NCBI RefSeq assembly: GCF_014202765.1 | Contig: NZ_JACHHN010000007.1 | Location: 26,101 to 90,100 of the forward strand | DNA length: 64,000 nt | Direction of reading: 5' to 3' | Origin: Silvimonas terrae | Lineage (GTDB): Bacteria > Pseudomonadota > Gammaproteobacteria > Burkholderiales > Chitinibacteraceae | In this document: positions 37,081 to 47,267 of the stretch, piece after piece | How the letters are laid out: each line of letters opens with the position of its first letter | Numbering within the stretch: the stretch's first letter is position 1 | Position numbers and translations under genes: made by a program | Notes under the pieces: generated by a model | The model's input: only the letters and a program-made list of their open reading frames with translations | Told to the model about the DNA's origin: nothing | The model's database searches: none

Positions 37081-37590
37081 TCAGGCAATTTCTGGCGCCG
37101 ACTGCAAGATGAAATCCGCAATGGCGGTGACCTCTTCCAGCCCGAAACATGCCAGCTCATGCGGCACGGGCGACAAGTCATCACTGACGAAGGCAATAAT
37201 GGACGGATCATCGACAAAACGCGGCGGCTTGCCGTTTGCGCTACGCCAGACTTCCAGTTTGGGGAAGGAGTGGCGCCGAAAACCCTCAACCAGCGTCAGT
37301 TGCGCCGGCCCCAGCCGGGCCAGTTGGGTGGCGATCTCCGGCTCGGGCTCGTCACGCAGTTCATGAAAAATGGCGTAGCGAAACGGAGAAACCACCATGA
37401 CCTCCGCCGCACCAGCCGCGCGAAAACGGGCGCTGTCCTTGCCGGACGGTTCTAGCTCGATGTCATGGTGAGAATGTTTGATGGCGTTCACACTGACGCC
37501 GCGGGCGGTGAAAGTGGCGATCAGTTTTTCCAGCAAGGTGGTCTTGCCGCTGCCGGAACTACCGACCAGACCAAAGACACGCCGCATCAA
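37081..37590 (-). CDS. mobB: Molybdopterin-guanine dinucleotide biosynthesis protein MobB
   Basis: A GTP-binding accessory protein for MGD cofactor assembly. It has 169 residues with Walker [15 protein letters not shown] near residue 12. Its start overlaps the moaA end by 4 bases, so the two are co-translated. Its position between moaA and narX matches the need of NarG for bis-MGD. Confidence 0.93.
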   Translation of the reverse strand: MMRRVFGLVGSSGSGKTTLLEKLIATFTARGVSVNAIKHSHHDIELEPSGKDSARFRAAGAAEVMVVSPFRYAIFHELRDEPEPEIATQLARLGPAQLTLVEGFRRHSFPKLEVWRSANGKPPRFVDDPSIIAFVSDDLSPVPHELACFGLEEVTAIADFILQSAPEIA

Positions 37591-38600
37591 CCCCCCGTTT
37601 GCGACATGAAACGCACAATCTTGCCGGGCTGCTCGCGGAACTCGTGACGCTCTGGCTTGAGTTCAATGGCTTCGCGGATGGCGGCTTCCAGCTCGGCATC
37701 CGTCGCACCACCGCGCAGCAGCGGGCGGAATTCAAACTTTTCTTCCTGGCCCAGGCACATATACAGCGTGCCATCCACGGCCAACCGCACGCGGTTACAG
37801 GTGGCGCAAAAATGCTGGGAAATCGGGGTGATAAAACCGATCTGGCCGGCGCCGTCCGGCGTTTTCCAGTAACGGGCCGGGCCGCCGCCCAGTTCGGTGA
37901 CTTCTGGCTCCAGCCCAAAACGCTGTATCAATTGCTCACGCACCGGGCCCAGATCCAGATATTGGGCATTGCGCCCGGTCTGGCCCATGGGCATGGCTTC
38001 GATCAAACGCAGGATGAAACCGTGCGCCATGGCGAACTCGGCCATGCGTTCAATCTCATGGTCATTTACCCCCTTCATGGCCACCATGTTGAGCTTGATC
38101 GGGGCAAAGCCTTCAGCCCGTGCCGCGTGGATGCCTTGCATGACCGCATCAAATGTATCGCGGCCGGTAATGTGCGCGTTACAGGCGCCATCCAGCGTAT
38201 CGAGGCTGATATTGAGGCGGTCCACGCCGGCCGCACGCAAAGCATGAGCGTGGCGTGACAGTTGCGTGGCGTTGGTGGAAAGGGACAAGTCAAACAGGCC
38301 GGGCAACGCTTTGAGCCGCGCGGCCAGTTCTGGCAGGTTGCGGCGGAGCAAAGGTTCGCCACCAGTGAGGCGCACACGCCCGACACCCAGGCGGGCAAAC
38401 GCGCCCATCAACCGTTCGATCTCGGCAAAGGTGAGCCAGTGCGCCGGCTCTTCAAAGCCGTGAAAACCTTTGGGCATGCAGTAAGAGCAACGCAGATCGC
38501 AGCGATCAGTCACCGATAGCCGCACGTAATCCACTGTCCGGCCAAAGCGGTCGGTCAGGACGGGCGTACTGGTCTGAATCTGGCGCAATGGTGCGTTCAT
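37587..38600 (-). CDS. moaA: GTP 3',8-cyclase MoaA
   Basis: Radical SAM enzyme of the first step of molybdenum cofactor synthesis. It has 337 residues from ATG 38600, with AGGGGA upstream. The N-terminal SAM cluster is [15 protein letters not shown]. The C-terminal second cluster is [18 protein letters not shown]. The GGEPLLRRN motif is typical. It is downstream of narI and upstream of mobB, in an operon-like run on the minus strand. Confidence 0.95.
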   Translation of the reverse strand: MNAPLRQIQTSTPVLTDRFGRTVDYVRLSVTDRCDLRCSYCMPKGFHGFEEPAHWLTFAEIERLMGAFARLGVGRVRLTGGEPLLRRNLPELAARLKALPGLFDLSLSTNATQLSRHAHALRAAGVDRLNISLDTLDGACNAHITGRDTFDAVMQGIHAARAEGFAPIKLNMVAMKGVNDHEIERMAEFAMAHGFILRLIEAMPMGQTGRNAQYLDLGPVREQLIQRFGLEPEVTELGGGPARYWKTPDGAGQIGFITPISQHFCATCNRVRLAVDGTLYMCLGQEEKFEFRPLLRGGATDAELEAAIREAIELKPERHEFREQPGKIVRFMSQTGG

Positions 38601-38689
38601 TGGGTCCCCTGCAAACAAGTCTTCATTTTATGACTTTTACATGCTGATTGATATGACGGGATTGCATTGCGGCAATACGCACGCCGTCT

Positions 38690-38766
38690 GTAGGGTGGAT
38701 TCGGAGCCTTGGCGACAATCCACCAATGCAACGGTGGATTGTCACTGCGTTCCAAATCCACCCTAC
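38690..38766. repeat. Dispersed repeat with GTAGGGTGGATT terminal inverted repeats
   Basis: A 77-base element with perfect 12-base ends GTAGGGTGGATT (38690-38701) and AATCCACCCTAC (38755-38766). Inside is a second stem, CAATCCACC / GGTGGATTG. It forms a long hairpin in either strand. It sits between narI and moaA. A related copy is at 56925. Similar elements are dispersed in many proteobacterial genomes (family knowledge). Confidence 0.85.
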
Positions 38767-38774
38767 CCCGGGGC

Positions 38775-39452
38775 TTAACTGCGTGGCCGCACCACTTGCC
38801 AGGCACGGGTCACATAACTGGCAGCACCAAAACCACTCCAGATATGAACCAGCCGGGTAAACGGGAAGATCACAAACAGCGTCATGCCCATAAACATATG
38901 CAGCTTGAAGATCAGCGGCGCCTCTGCAATCAACTCGGCCGCACCGCCGCGGAAGGTCAGGATGCGCTGCGCCCATTCCATAAACAGCGTCATCATGTGA
39001 CCGTCAAGGTGGTCTTTGGACACCAAAATGGTCGACAGCCCCAGCAACAAGGTGACCAGAATCCACCCCAGGGTCAGTTTGTCGCGCCAGTGCGTCAATG
39101 CTTTCAGCCGCTCATCACTAAAGCGACGGTGCAACAACACCAGCAGGCCCACCAGCGCCATGCTGCCGAATACGCCCCCCGCCGCCATGGCGATCATTTG
39201 TTTTACGCTGTGCGGCACACCCAACGCGTCCCAGATCCAGATCGGTGTGAGCAAACCACCCAGATGACCCAGAAACACCATCAAGATGCCGATATGAAAC
39301 AGATAGGAGCCCAGGCGTAACTGTCCACGGCGGATCAGTTGAGTGGATTCACTGCGCCAGGTGTACTGCTCACGCTCAAAGCGCACCAGGCTGCCAAACA
39401 GGAATACGGTCAGCCCGATGTAGGGGTAAATACCGAAGAAAAACTGATTCAT
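38775..39452 (-). CDS. narI: Respiratory nitrate reductase gamma subunit (cytochrome b)
   Basis: A 225-residue membrane protein with five helices that anchors NarGH and oxidises quinol. Histidines that could bind the two haems b are visible (FHIGILMVFLGHLGG near residue 52-66, LHMFMGMTLFVIFPFTRLVH near 185-204). It is the last gene of narGHJI, with a 15-base gap to narJ. A repeat hairpin immediately downstream may separate its message from moaA. Confidence 0.95.
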   Translation of the reverse strand: MNQFFFGIYPYIGLTVFLFGSLVRFEREQYTWRSESTQLIRRGQLRLGSYLFHIGILMVFLGHLGGLLTPIWIWDALGVPHSVKQMIAMAAGGVFGSMALVGLLVLLHRRFSDERLKALTHWRDKLTLGWILVTLLLGLSTILVSKDHLDGHMMTLFMEWAQRILTFRGGAAELIAEAPLIFKLHMFMGMTLFVIFPFTRLVHIWSGFGAASYVTRAWQVVRPRS

Positions 39453-39467
39453 ATTGATGCCCTCCCC

Positions 39468-40136
39468 TTATGCGGCCGGCCGCGCTTGCTGGCGCGGATA
39501 GAACTGAATGCTTTGTGTGGCACCGGGCTTGAGCAGCGGCTCAATCCCGTCTGCGCTGGGGCCGAACATTTCCATGGCCTCGTCCATATCCCGCACTGGC
39601 GGCTGGACCAACGGTAGCGGTTTGACTGTGGCCAGGCTGACCAGCACGTTAAACACACAGGCGTAGGGTGAGTTTTTCTCGGCCAGACGCTCGCCAATCA
39701 CCGCAATCACATGAATGGCTTCGTTCAGGAACGACAGCGCCACCTCTTGTTCAACGCCGCCCAGAAACTCCAGCAACAGGGGCAGGAAGTCCGGCAGTTC
39801 GCTGGCCTCCACCTGAAAGCCGTGCTGTTTGTAGGCATCCATCAAATCAACCATGGCCGGGCCACGGTCACGGCTTTCGCCGTGGATGTGTTCAAACAGA
39901 TGCAGGGAATACTTGCGGCCCCGATCAAAGGTGTCGACATAGACCTCTTGCGCGGCGATCAGTGAATGCGTGCGCAGATGCGCAAACAGCGGCGCCAGTT
40001 TCACGCGCAGGCCATCTGGCGCCAGGGTCAACAAGCCATCCAGCTCCGGCAGTGCCTCCAGCAGGTCTTGCTCCGGGTACTGCAACAGGGCGGACATCAC
40101 CTGGAAATGCAGGGTTTGTGGAATGCGCATATTCAT
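39468..40136 (-). CDS. narJ: Nitrate reductase molybdenum cofactor assembly chaperone NarJ
   Basis: A 222-residue cytoplasmic chaperone, TorD-like all-helical. Family stretches LLQYPEQDLLEALPEL, YVDTFDRGRKYSLHLFEHIHGESRDRG and LPDFLPLLLEFLG match NarJ. It inserts the molybdenum cofactor into NarG before membrane assembly. The start overlaps the narH end by 4 bases. Confidence 0.95.
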   Translation of the reverse strand: MNMRIPQTLHFQVMSALLQYPEQDLLEALPELDGLLTLAPDGLRVKLAPLFAHLRTHSLIAAQEVYVDTFDRGRKYSLHLFEHIHGESRDRGPAMVDLMDAYKQHGFQVEASELPDFLPLLLEFLGGVEQEVALSFLNEAIHVIAVIGERLAEKNSPYACVFNVLVSLATVKPLPLVQPPVRDMDEAMEMFGPSADGIEPLLKPGATQSIQFYPRQQARPAA

Positions 40137-41689
40137 GACTGCACCTCCGATTTGTTTTTGCGGGATTTGGGCATATCCACAAAGATGGTGCTGCCCTGCT
40201 TACGCTGACCAAACAAACCTTCGGTCGAGACGCCACCCGAGCAGCCGTTGCCAAAGGTAAAGCCGCAGGCTGCCTTGTCGTTGAAACTGTCTTCCACCTG
40301 TTCTTTGTGACTGGAGGGGATGACGAAGCGGTCTTCGTAATTGGCAATGGCCATCACTTTGTACATTTCATCGACCTGGGCTTTGGTCAGTCCAACCTGT
40401 TTGAGCACATCCAGGTTTTCAGTCTGATGCACCGACTTGTCACGCATATAGGCACGCATGGCCAGCATGCGTTCCAGCGCATCCAGCACCGGTTTTTCAT
40501 CTCCCGCAGTCAACAGATTGGCGAGGTATTTGAGCGGAATGCGCAGCTCACTCACATCCGGCAGGATGCCGTTCTTGCCCAGCAAACCGGACTCCGCCGC
40601 CGACTGGATGGGTGAAAGCGGCGGCACATACCAGACCATCGGCAAGGTGCGGTATTCCGGGTGCAACGGGAACGCAATCTTCCACTCCATCGCCATCTTG
40701 TAGACCGGCGATTTGATGGCAGCATCCAGCCATGATTGCGGAATACCTTGCTTGAGCGCTTCGGCCTGAACTTCAGCCGAATGCGGATCAAGGAACAGCT
40801 TCAGTTGTTCCGCGTAGAGGTCTTGTACGTTTTCGACCGAGGCAGCGCTTTCAATCTGGTCGGCGTCGTACAGCATCACGCCCAGATAGCGGATACGGCC
40901 CACGCAAGATTCGGAACACACGGTCGGCTGGCCGCCTTCAATACGCGGGAAGCAGAAGGTGCATTTCTCGGCCTTGCCGGACTGCCAGTTGTAGTAAATC
41001 TTCTTGTACGGACAGCCGGACACACACATCCGCCAGCCACGGCACTTGTCCTGATCAACCAGCACAATGCCGTCGTCTTCCCGCTTGTACACGGAACCGG
41101 ACGGGCAAGACGCCACACAGGCCGGATTCAGGCAGTGTTCACACAGGCGTGGCAAATACATCATGAACGTGTTCTCGAACGTGCTGTACATCTCCTTTTG
41201 CACGTTCTCAAACAGCATGTCCTTGCTGCGCTGACTAAACTCGCCGCCCAGATCGTCTTCCCAGTTCGGGCCCCAATGGATTTTCTCCATCTTTTTGCCG
41301 GTGATGACCGAGACGGGCCGGGCCGTGGGCGGGGTTTGCGATTCTTTGGCGTTCTGCAGGTGCTCGTAATCGTAGGTAAACGGCTCGTAGTAGTCGTCAA
41401 TTTCCGGCAGATTGGGGTTGGCAAACATCTGCGCCAGAATGCGCAACTTGCCGCCCTGGCGAGGTTCGATCTTGCCGCTGGGCAAACGCTTCCAGCCACC
41501 ATTCCACTTCTTCTGGTTTTCCCATTCTTTCGGGTAACCAATGCCGGGTTTGGTTTCAACGTTGTTGAACCAGGCGTATTCCACACCGTCACGACTGGTC
41601 CAGACGTTTTTACAAGTCACCGAACAGGTATGACAGCCAATGCACTTGTCCAGATTGAGCACCATGGCTACTTGGGCACGGATTCTCAT
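40133..41689 (-). CDS. narH: Respiratory nitrate reductase beta subunit
   Basis: A 518-residue electron-transfer subunit carrying four iron-sulfur clusters. Motifs in order: CIGCHTCSVTCKNVW near residue 18, then CEHCLNPACVASCP, CRGWRMCVSGCPYKKI (with Trp at the position typical of the 3Fe-4S site) and a later CTFC. It links NarI haems to NarG. The start overlaps the narG stop by 4 bases. Confidence 0.96.
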   Translation of the reverse strand: MRIRAQVAMVLNLDKCIGCHTCSVTCKNVWTSRDGVEYAWFNNVETKPGIGYPKEWENQKKWNGGWKRLPSGKIEPRQGGKLRILAQMFANPNLPEIDDYYEPFTYDYEHLQNAKESQTPPTARPVSVITGKKMEKIHWGPNWEDDLGGEFSQRSKDMLFENVQKEMYSTFENTFMMYLPRLCEHCLNPACVASCPSGSVYKREDDGIVLVDQDKCRGWRMCVSGCPYKKIYYNWQSGKAEKCTFCFPRIEGGQPTVCSESCVGRIRYLGVMLYDADQIESAASVENVQDLYAEQLKLFLDPHSAEVQAEALKQGIPQSWLDAAIKSPVYKMAMEWKIAFPLHPEYRTLPMVWYVPPLSPIQSAAESGLLGKNGILPDVSELRIPLKYLANLLTAGDEKPVLDALERMLAMRAYMRDKSVHQTENLDVLKQVGLTKAQVDEMYKVMAIANYEDRFVIPSSHKEQVEDSFNDKAACGFTFGNGCSGGVSTEGLFGQRKQGSTIFVDMPKSRKNKSEVQS

Positions 41690-44600
41690 TTGTTTTCTCC
41701 CTTCAGTTCGCCCTCAAGCCAATCGACCTTTTGCATTTTCCGGACAATGACAAACTCGTCGCGGTTGGCGCCGACTGTGCCGTAGTAGTTAAAGCCGTAG
41801 GCTTGCTGGGCGTAGCCGCCGATCATGTGCGTAGGTTTGGTCACGGTACGGGTCACGCTGTTGTGAATACCGCCGCGCTTGCCACTGGTTTCGGCGCCCG
41901 GCACGTTCACGATCTTTTCCTGCGCGTGGTACATCAACGTCATGCCGTCGGGCACGCGCTGGCTGACCACGGCGCGGGCGGTCAACGTGCCGTTGCTGTT
42001 GAAGACTTCAATCCAGTCGTTGTCGACAATGCCGGCCTTTTTCGCATCCCCTTCCGACAGCCACACGTGCGGGCCGCCACGGCTGAGCGTCAGCATGCGC
42101 AGGTTGTCGGAGTACGTGGAGTGAATGCCCCACTTCTGGTGCGGGGTGATGAAGTTGAGCACGATCTCCGGCTCGCCATTGGGCACTTTGCCCAGCATGG
42201 GAGCGACGGTTTTCAGATCAACTGGCGGCTTGTACACACAGAAGCCTTCACCGAAATCGAGCATCCAGCGGTGATCCTGGTAGAACTGCTGGCGGCCGGT
42301 CAGCGTGCGCCATGGGATCAGCTCATGCACGTTGGTGTAGCCGGCGTTGTAGCTGACTTCTTCACTTTCAATGCCAGACCAGGTGGGCGAGCTGATGATC
42401 TTGCGCGGCTGGGCTTGTACATCGCGGAAGCGGATTTTTTCATGCTCGCGCCCGGCGGCCAGATGCGTGTGATCACGGCCGGTGACTTCAGACAACGCTT
42501 GCCAGGATTTCACCGCCACATGGCCGTTGGTTTCTGGTGCCAGGGTCAGGATCATCTCGGCCGCGTCGATAGCGGTTTCCAGCTTGGGCTGGCCATTGGC
42601 CGCCACGCCGTTCAGTGCGGCCAGTTCGTCGATCTCGTGGCCGGTTTTCCAGAAAATACCCTTGCCGCCGTTGTTCACGTTTTTCAGCAGCGGGCCAATG
42701 GTGGTGAACTTCTCATAGATGCGGGTGTAGTCGCGCTCCACCACGGCCATGTTCGGCGCGGTTTTGCCCGGGATCAGATCACACTCGCCGTATTTCCAGT
42801 CTTTGGGCTCAAACGGCTGCCCCAGTTCGGCCGGGCTGTCATGCATCAGCGGGGTCAGCACCAGGTCTTTTTGCACACCCAGATATGGACCGGCGATCTC
42901 GGTGAATTTTTTGGCAATGGCCTTGTAGATTTCCCAGTCCGTCTTCGATTGCCACAGCGGTTGCACCGCTTCACTCAGCGGGTGAATGAACGGGTGCATG
43001 TCAGACGTATTCAAGTCGTCCTTCTCGTACCACGTGGCGGTCGGCAACACGATGTCGCCGTACAGGCAGGTGGTCGACATGCGGAAATCCAGCACGGTCA
43101 ACAGGTCCAGCTTGCCTTCCGCCGCCGGGCGGACCTTCACATCAGTCGGTTTGATGCCGGTGCTTTCGTCATCAAACACGGCGTTCTGGGTGCCCAGCAA
43201 ATACTTGAGGAAGTACTCGTGCCCCTTGCCGGAAGAACCCAGCAAGTTGGAGCGCCATACAAACAGATTGCGCGGGAAATTCTTGGGGTTGTCCGGATCT
43301 TCGCAGCTCATATTGAGCGTGCCGGCCTTCAAGCCTTCCACCGCAAACTGCACCGGATCGACACCAGCAGCGTTTGCCTGACGCGTGATGTCCAGCGGGT
43401 TGGTTTCCAGCTGCGGGGCCGACGGCAGCCAGCCCATGCGCTCGGCTTTGGCGTTGAAATCGATCAACGCCATATGCTCGTACTGGCCGGCTTTGGCCTT
43501 GGGCCCGAGGATTTCAGTGACGCCGAGTTTTTCATGGCGCCATTGGCTGGTGTGGGCATAGAAAAAGCTGGTGCCGTTCATCTGGCGCACCGGGCGATTC
43601 CAGTCCAGACCAAAGGCCAGCGGCGTCCAGCCCGGTTGCGGGCGCAGTTTTTCCTGACCCACATAGTGGGCCCAGCCGCCGCCACTTTGGCCCACGCAGC
43701 CACACATCATCAGCAAGTTGATGATGCCGCGATAGGTCATGTCATTGTTAAACCAGTGGTTCAACGCTGCGCCCACCACCACCATGCTCTTGCCATGAGT
43801 ATCATGCGCGTTCTGGCCGAACTCGCGGCCAACGGTGATCACGTCGGCAGCCTTTACACCGGTGTGGCGCTCTTGCCATTTCGGGGTGTAGGCAATGTCA
43901 TCGTCGTAAGAGGTCGCGACATTGCCGCCGCCATGACCGTTATCCACGCCGTAGTTGGCCAGCATCAGGTCATACACGGTGGCGACCAGCGCGGTGCTGC
44001 CGTCTTTCAGCGTGACGCGGCGAGCCGGGACATTGCGGAACAGCAGGTCATCCTTGTCACCGCCAAAGTAGTCAAACCCCACACTGACGATGTCATCGGA
44101 CTGGCCTTTCAGGCTCAGCAGCGGATCAATCTGGCTGCCATCGGCCAGGTTTTTCAGTTCCAGGTTCCACTTGCCTTTCTTTGCGCCTTCTTCATGCCAG
44201 CGCGAACCAATCGTGCCATTGGGTACGGCCAGCGCGCCTGTATTGGCGTCGACCAGCACGGTTTTCCAGTCCGGGTTTTTCTCTTCATTTAGATCACCCG
44301 GCAACATGGATGCACGCAGGAAATAATCCGGCGTAAAGCCTTCGCCTTGTTCGCGCAGAGTGACCAGCATGGGGAAGTCGGTGTACTGCTTGCCGTAATC
44401 ACGGAAGTAGTCAGATTTGCCGTTCTTGTGGAACTCGTTGAGCACCACGTGGCCCATGGCCAGCGCCAGCGCGGCATCCGTGCCTTGCTTGGGGGCCAGC
44501 CAGATATCGCCAAACTTGGCCATTTCGCCAAAGTCGCTGGAGACGGCGACGGTCTTGGTGCCCTTGTAACGGACTTCAGTGTAGAAGTGCGCGTCCGGCG

Positions 44601-45381
44601 TGCGGGTCATGGGGATGTTGGAGCCCCAGACCATCAGGTAGGTGGAGTTGTACCAGTCGGCCGATTCCGGCACATCGGTCTGTTCGCCCCAGACTTGCGG
44701 ACTGGCCGGCGGCAGGTCGCAATACCAGTCGTAGAAACTCAATGGCACGCCGCCAATCAGACCCAGGTAACGCGCACCAGCGGCATAGCTGACCATGCTC
44801 ATGGCCGGAATCGGGCTGAACCCCACCACGCGATCCGGGCCGTATTCCTTGATGGTGTAGGCGTTGGCGGCGGCGATCATTTCCGTCACTTCGTCCCAGT
44901 TACTGCGCACAAAACCACCCAGGCCGCGCACTTGCTTGTAGCTATCCGACTTGGCTTTGTCAGAGACAATGGAATGCCAGGCCTCGATGGGAGCCATGGT
45001 CTGACGGGCTTCGCGCCACAGGCTGGCCAGGCGGCCGCGCAGCATCGGGTATTTCACGCGCTGGGCCGAATACACATACCAGGAGTAAGACGCACCGCGT
45101 GGACAGCCGCGCGGTTCGTGATTGGGCAGGTCAGGACGGGTACGCGGGTAGTCGGTCTGTTGCAGTTCCCACGTAATGAGGCCGTTCTTGACGAACACGC
45201 GCCAGGAACAGGAACCGGTGCAGTTCACACCGTGCGTGGAGCGCACAATCTTGTCATGCGTCCAGCGGTTGCGGTAACCGTCTTCCCACTTGCGGTCTTC
45301 ATTGACCACTGCACCGTGGCCATTGGAGAAGGTATCGCGGGTACGGGAGAAGAATTTCAAGCGGTCGATCAGGTGACTCAT
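41686..45381 (-). CDS. narG: Respiratory nitrate reductase alpha subunit
   Basis: The catalytic bis-MGD molybdoenzyme that reduces nitrate to nitrite, facing the cytoplasm. It has 1231 residues. An N-terminal FS0 cluster motif begins at HGVNCTGSCSWRVFVKNG (its first ligand is His). The catalytic Asp region and QTDYPRTRPDLPNHEPRGCPRGAS are intact. The start at ATG 45381 gives MSHLIDRLKFFSRTRDTF, as in other NarG; the open frame before it is not coding. No clear FNR box or NarL site was seen in the 264 bases upstream. Confidence 0.96.
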   Translation of the reverse strand: MSHLIDRLKFFSRTRDTFSNGHGAVVNEDRKWEDGYRNRWTHDKIVRSTHGVNCTGSCSWRVFVKNGLITWELQQTDYPRTRPDLPNHEPRGCPRGASYSWYVYSAQRVKYPMLRGRLASLWREARQTMAPIEAWHSIVSDKAKSDSYKQVRGLGGFVRSNWDEVTEMIAAANAYTIKEYGPDRVVGFSPIPAMSMVSYAAGARYLGLIGGVPLSFYDWYCDLPPASPQVWGEQTDVPESADWYNSTYLMVWGSNIPMTRTPDAHFYTEVRYKGTKTVAVSSDFGEMAKFGDIWLAPKQGTDAALALAMGHVVLNEFHKNGKSDYFRDYGKQYTDFPMLVTLREQGEGFTPDYFLRASMLPGDLNEEKNPDWKTVLVDANTGALAVPNGTIGSRWHEEGAKKGKWNLELKNLADGSQIDPLLSLKGQSDDIVSVGFDYFGGDKDDLLFRNVPARRVTLKDGSTALVATVYDLMLANYGVDNGHGGGNVATSYDDDIAYTPKWQERHTGVKAADVITVGREFGQNAHDTHGKSMVVVGAALNHWFNNDMTYRGIINLLMMCGCVGQSGGGWAHYVGQEKLRPQPGWTPLAFGLDWNRPVRQMNGTSFFYAHTSQWRHEKLGVTEILGPKAKAGQYEHMALIDFNAKAERMGWLPSAPQLETNPLDITRQANAAGVDPVQFAVEGLKAGTLNMSCEDPDNPKNFPRNLFVWRSNLLGSSGKGHEYFLKYLLGTQNAVFDDESTGIKPTDVKVRPAAEGKLDLLTVLDFRMSTTCLYGDIVLPTATWYEKDDLNTSDMHPFIHPLSEAVQPLWQSKTDWEIYKAIAKKFTEIAGPYLGVQKDLVLTPLMHDSPAELGQPFEPKDWKYGECDLIPGKTAPNMAVVERDYTRIYEKFTTIGPLLKNVNNGGKGIFWKTGHEIDELAALNGVAANGQPKLETAIDAAEMILTLAPETNGHVAVKSWQALSEVTGRDHTHLAAGREHEKIRFRDVQAQPRKIISSPTWSGIESEEVSYNAGYTNVHELIPWRTLTGRQQFYQDHRWMLDFGEGFCVYKPPVDLKTVAPMLGKVPNGEPEIVLNFITPHQKWGIHSTYSDNLRMLTLSRGGPHVWLSEGDAKKAGIVDNDWIEVFNSNGTLTARAVVSQRVPDGMTLMYHAQEKIVNVPGAETSGKRGGIHNSVTRTVTKPTHMIGGYAQQAYGFNYYGTVGANRDEFVIVRKMQKVDWLEGELKGENK

Positions 45382-45645
45382 GCGAACCCCGTTTTTATCT
45401 ATCTGGTGACGGGCGCGGATCGCGCCTATTGCAACCAATGCTATGCCTCGGGGGAAAAGGCCGATATTCGTCGGTGGGCGGGCCTGGCATGGCAGGAAGG
45501 GCTAGCCGGACTAGTTCTTTTGGCCAGGTACGTGGTGGCGGACACGCCCTCAGGCGCGGCGCCGACAGCGCGGGCCAGACAAAGCGACTATGGTTCAGAG
45601 CACGCTGGTGCAATTGCCGGTTCACCCTGACCCCAGGTCCAGTCC

Positions 45646-47238
45646 ATGGCCCATCGATGGCGTTTGTGTATTCTGTTGCTCTTGCTGGCCATGGCCGGTT
45701 GCGCCACCCGCGCGCCACTTAGCGATTTTGATCGTCCGGCTAGCCACGCCCTGGCTGCTGATACCCAAGGGCCACTGGGCCAAAGCGTGACGGCCGCCGC
45801 CGCCACCCACGCGGATCAATCCGGCTTTTATTTGCTGGTACACGGGCAAGAAGCGTTTGAGGCGCGCCTGGCCTTGATCCAGCAGGCGCGCACCTCGCTG
45901 GACCTGCAGTACTACACCGCGCTGCAAGACCACACCGGGACGGTCATCCTGAATGCCCTGGCCGCCGCCGCACGCCGGGGTGTGCGGGTACGCTTGCTGC
46001 TGGATGATCTGAATCTGGACAAGCCCGATGGCATGCTTGCCATCATGGCGGTGCAGCCCAATTTTGAAGTACGCGTCTTCAACCCGCTCACCACGGGTGG
46101 GCGCTCCATGTTTGCCCGCGCCGGGGCCCTGATTGCCGATTACGACCATCTGGAACGGCGCATGCACAACAAATCCCTGATTGCCGATGGTGTACTGGCG
46201 ATCGTGGGTGGCCGCAATCTGGCCGATCAGTATTTTGATGCGCGCCCAGACATGAATTTCCGGGATCTGGATGTGCTGGCGGCGGGCCAGTTGCCCGGCA
46301 AACTGGGAACCACGTTTGATCACTACTGGAACAGCAAGGAGAGCTATCCGCTCCCCGCGCTGGAACCCCGCCCACCCAGCCAGGAGGCCATTACCGGCTG
46401 GCAAAACGGCGGCAACGCCCCGCCCCCGCCGGCTGACAAGAAAGAACCGGCGCAAATGCCGGTGCCGGACGCCGCCAGCGCCAACGCGTTTCTGGGCAAA
46501 GCCACCCGCAATCTGATCTGGGCGCAAGCCTGGCTGGCCGCAGACAACCCGGATAAAGTCGAAGCAGATGCGGATGCCCAGACCGGCAGCAAACCAGGTA
46601 AAGGGCTGTTGCTGGCAGCCCAACTGGCGCAGCACGAGTTCATCATCATGTCGGCCTACTTTGTGCCACGGGATGGCGGCACCCAATTTCTGGGACAGAT
46701 GGAACAGCGCGGTGTGGCGGTGAAAGTGCTGACCAACTCCCTGGCCTCGACCGACGTGGCAGCCGTGCATTCGGCATGGCGAAAATATCGCAAGGCACTG
46801 ATTGCCAGCGGGGTAGAAGTGCATGAATTCCGGCCGGTGGCCGGCGTACATGGCGCGGCGCTCTCTACCGGGTCATCCCGCGCCAGCCTGCACACCAAGG
46901 CCTATGTGGTGGACCGGCAAATCCTGATGATTGGCTCGTTCAACCTGGACCCGCGCTCCGTCAACCTCAATACCGAACAGGCGGTGTTGATCAAGAACCC
47001 GGAACTGGCGCAACAAGTCGCCTATCTGTATGACCAGGCGGCCACCCCCAAATACAGCTACAAGCTGGAACTGGCCCCGCCACGCCGGCCAGATGACACG
47101 CCACAAAGCCGGCAATTGCGCTGGATAGGCCAGGAAGATGGCAAAGATGAAACCTGGACCAGCGAGCCGGGCGCCGGTTTGTGGCGGCGCACGCTCAGCG
47201 GCGTGGTGGGTTTGTTCCCGGCGGACGACGAACTCTGA
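45646..47238 (+). CDS. Phospholipase D-family lipoprotein (cardiolipin synthase ClsC-like)
   Basis: A 530-residue protein with two HKD motifs, HNKSLIADG (His near residue 174) and HTKAYVVD (His near 416), each followed by GGRN or GSFN. The N-terminus carries a lipoprotein signal (LLLLLLAMAGCATR), so it is exported. It resembles the ClsC/YmdC group that makes cardiolipin from phosphatidylglycerol and phosphatidylethanolamine. It lies in the reverse orientation between narG and narK, splitting the nitrate genes. The 264-base gap before it shows nothing I recognise. Confidence 0.87.
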   Translation: MAHRWRLCILLLLLAMAGCATRAPLSDFDRPASHALAADTQGPLGQSVTAAAATHADQSGFYLLVHGQEAFEARLALIQQARTSLDLQYYTALQDHTGTVILNALAAAARRGVRVRLLLDDLNLDKPDGMLAIMAVQPNFEVRVFNPLTTGGRSMFARAGALIADYDHLERRMHNKSLIADGVLAIVGGRNLADQYFDARPDMNFRDLDVLAAGQLPGKLGTTFDHYWNSKESYPLPALEPRPPSQEAITGWQNGGNAPPPPADKKEPAQMPVPDAASANAFLGKATRNLIWAQAWLAADNPDKVEADADAQTGSKPGKGLLLAAQLAQHEFIIMSAYFVPRDGGTQFLGQMEQRGVAVKVLTNSLASTDVAAVHSAWRKYRKALIASGVEVHEFRPVAGVHGAALSTGSSRASLHTKAYVVDRQILMIGSFNLDPRSVNLNTEQAVLIKNPELAQQVAYLYDQAATPKYSYKLELAPPRRPDDTPQSRQLRWIGQEDGKDETWTSEPGAGLWRRTLSGVVGLFPADDEL

Positions 47239-47267
47239 TCGCGCCCTCCAAACCCATCTAACGCCAT

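Noticed and set aside
41731..44292. 853-residue open frame antisense to narG
   Set aside because: Shadow of narG, with a His/Val/Arg-rich composition typical of reversed GC-rich coding sequence.
45382..45645. FNR box (TTGATNNNNATCAA) upstream of narG
   Set aside because: No adequate match by eye on either strand. A matrix scan is needed before claiming one.
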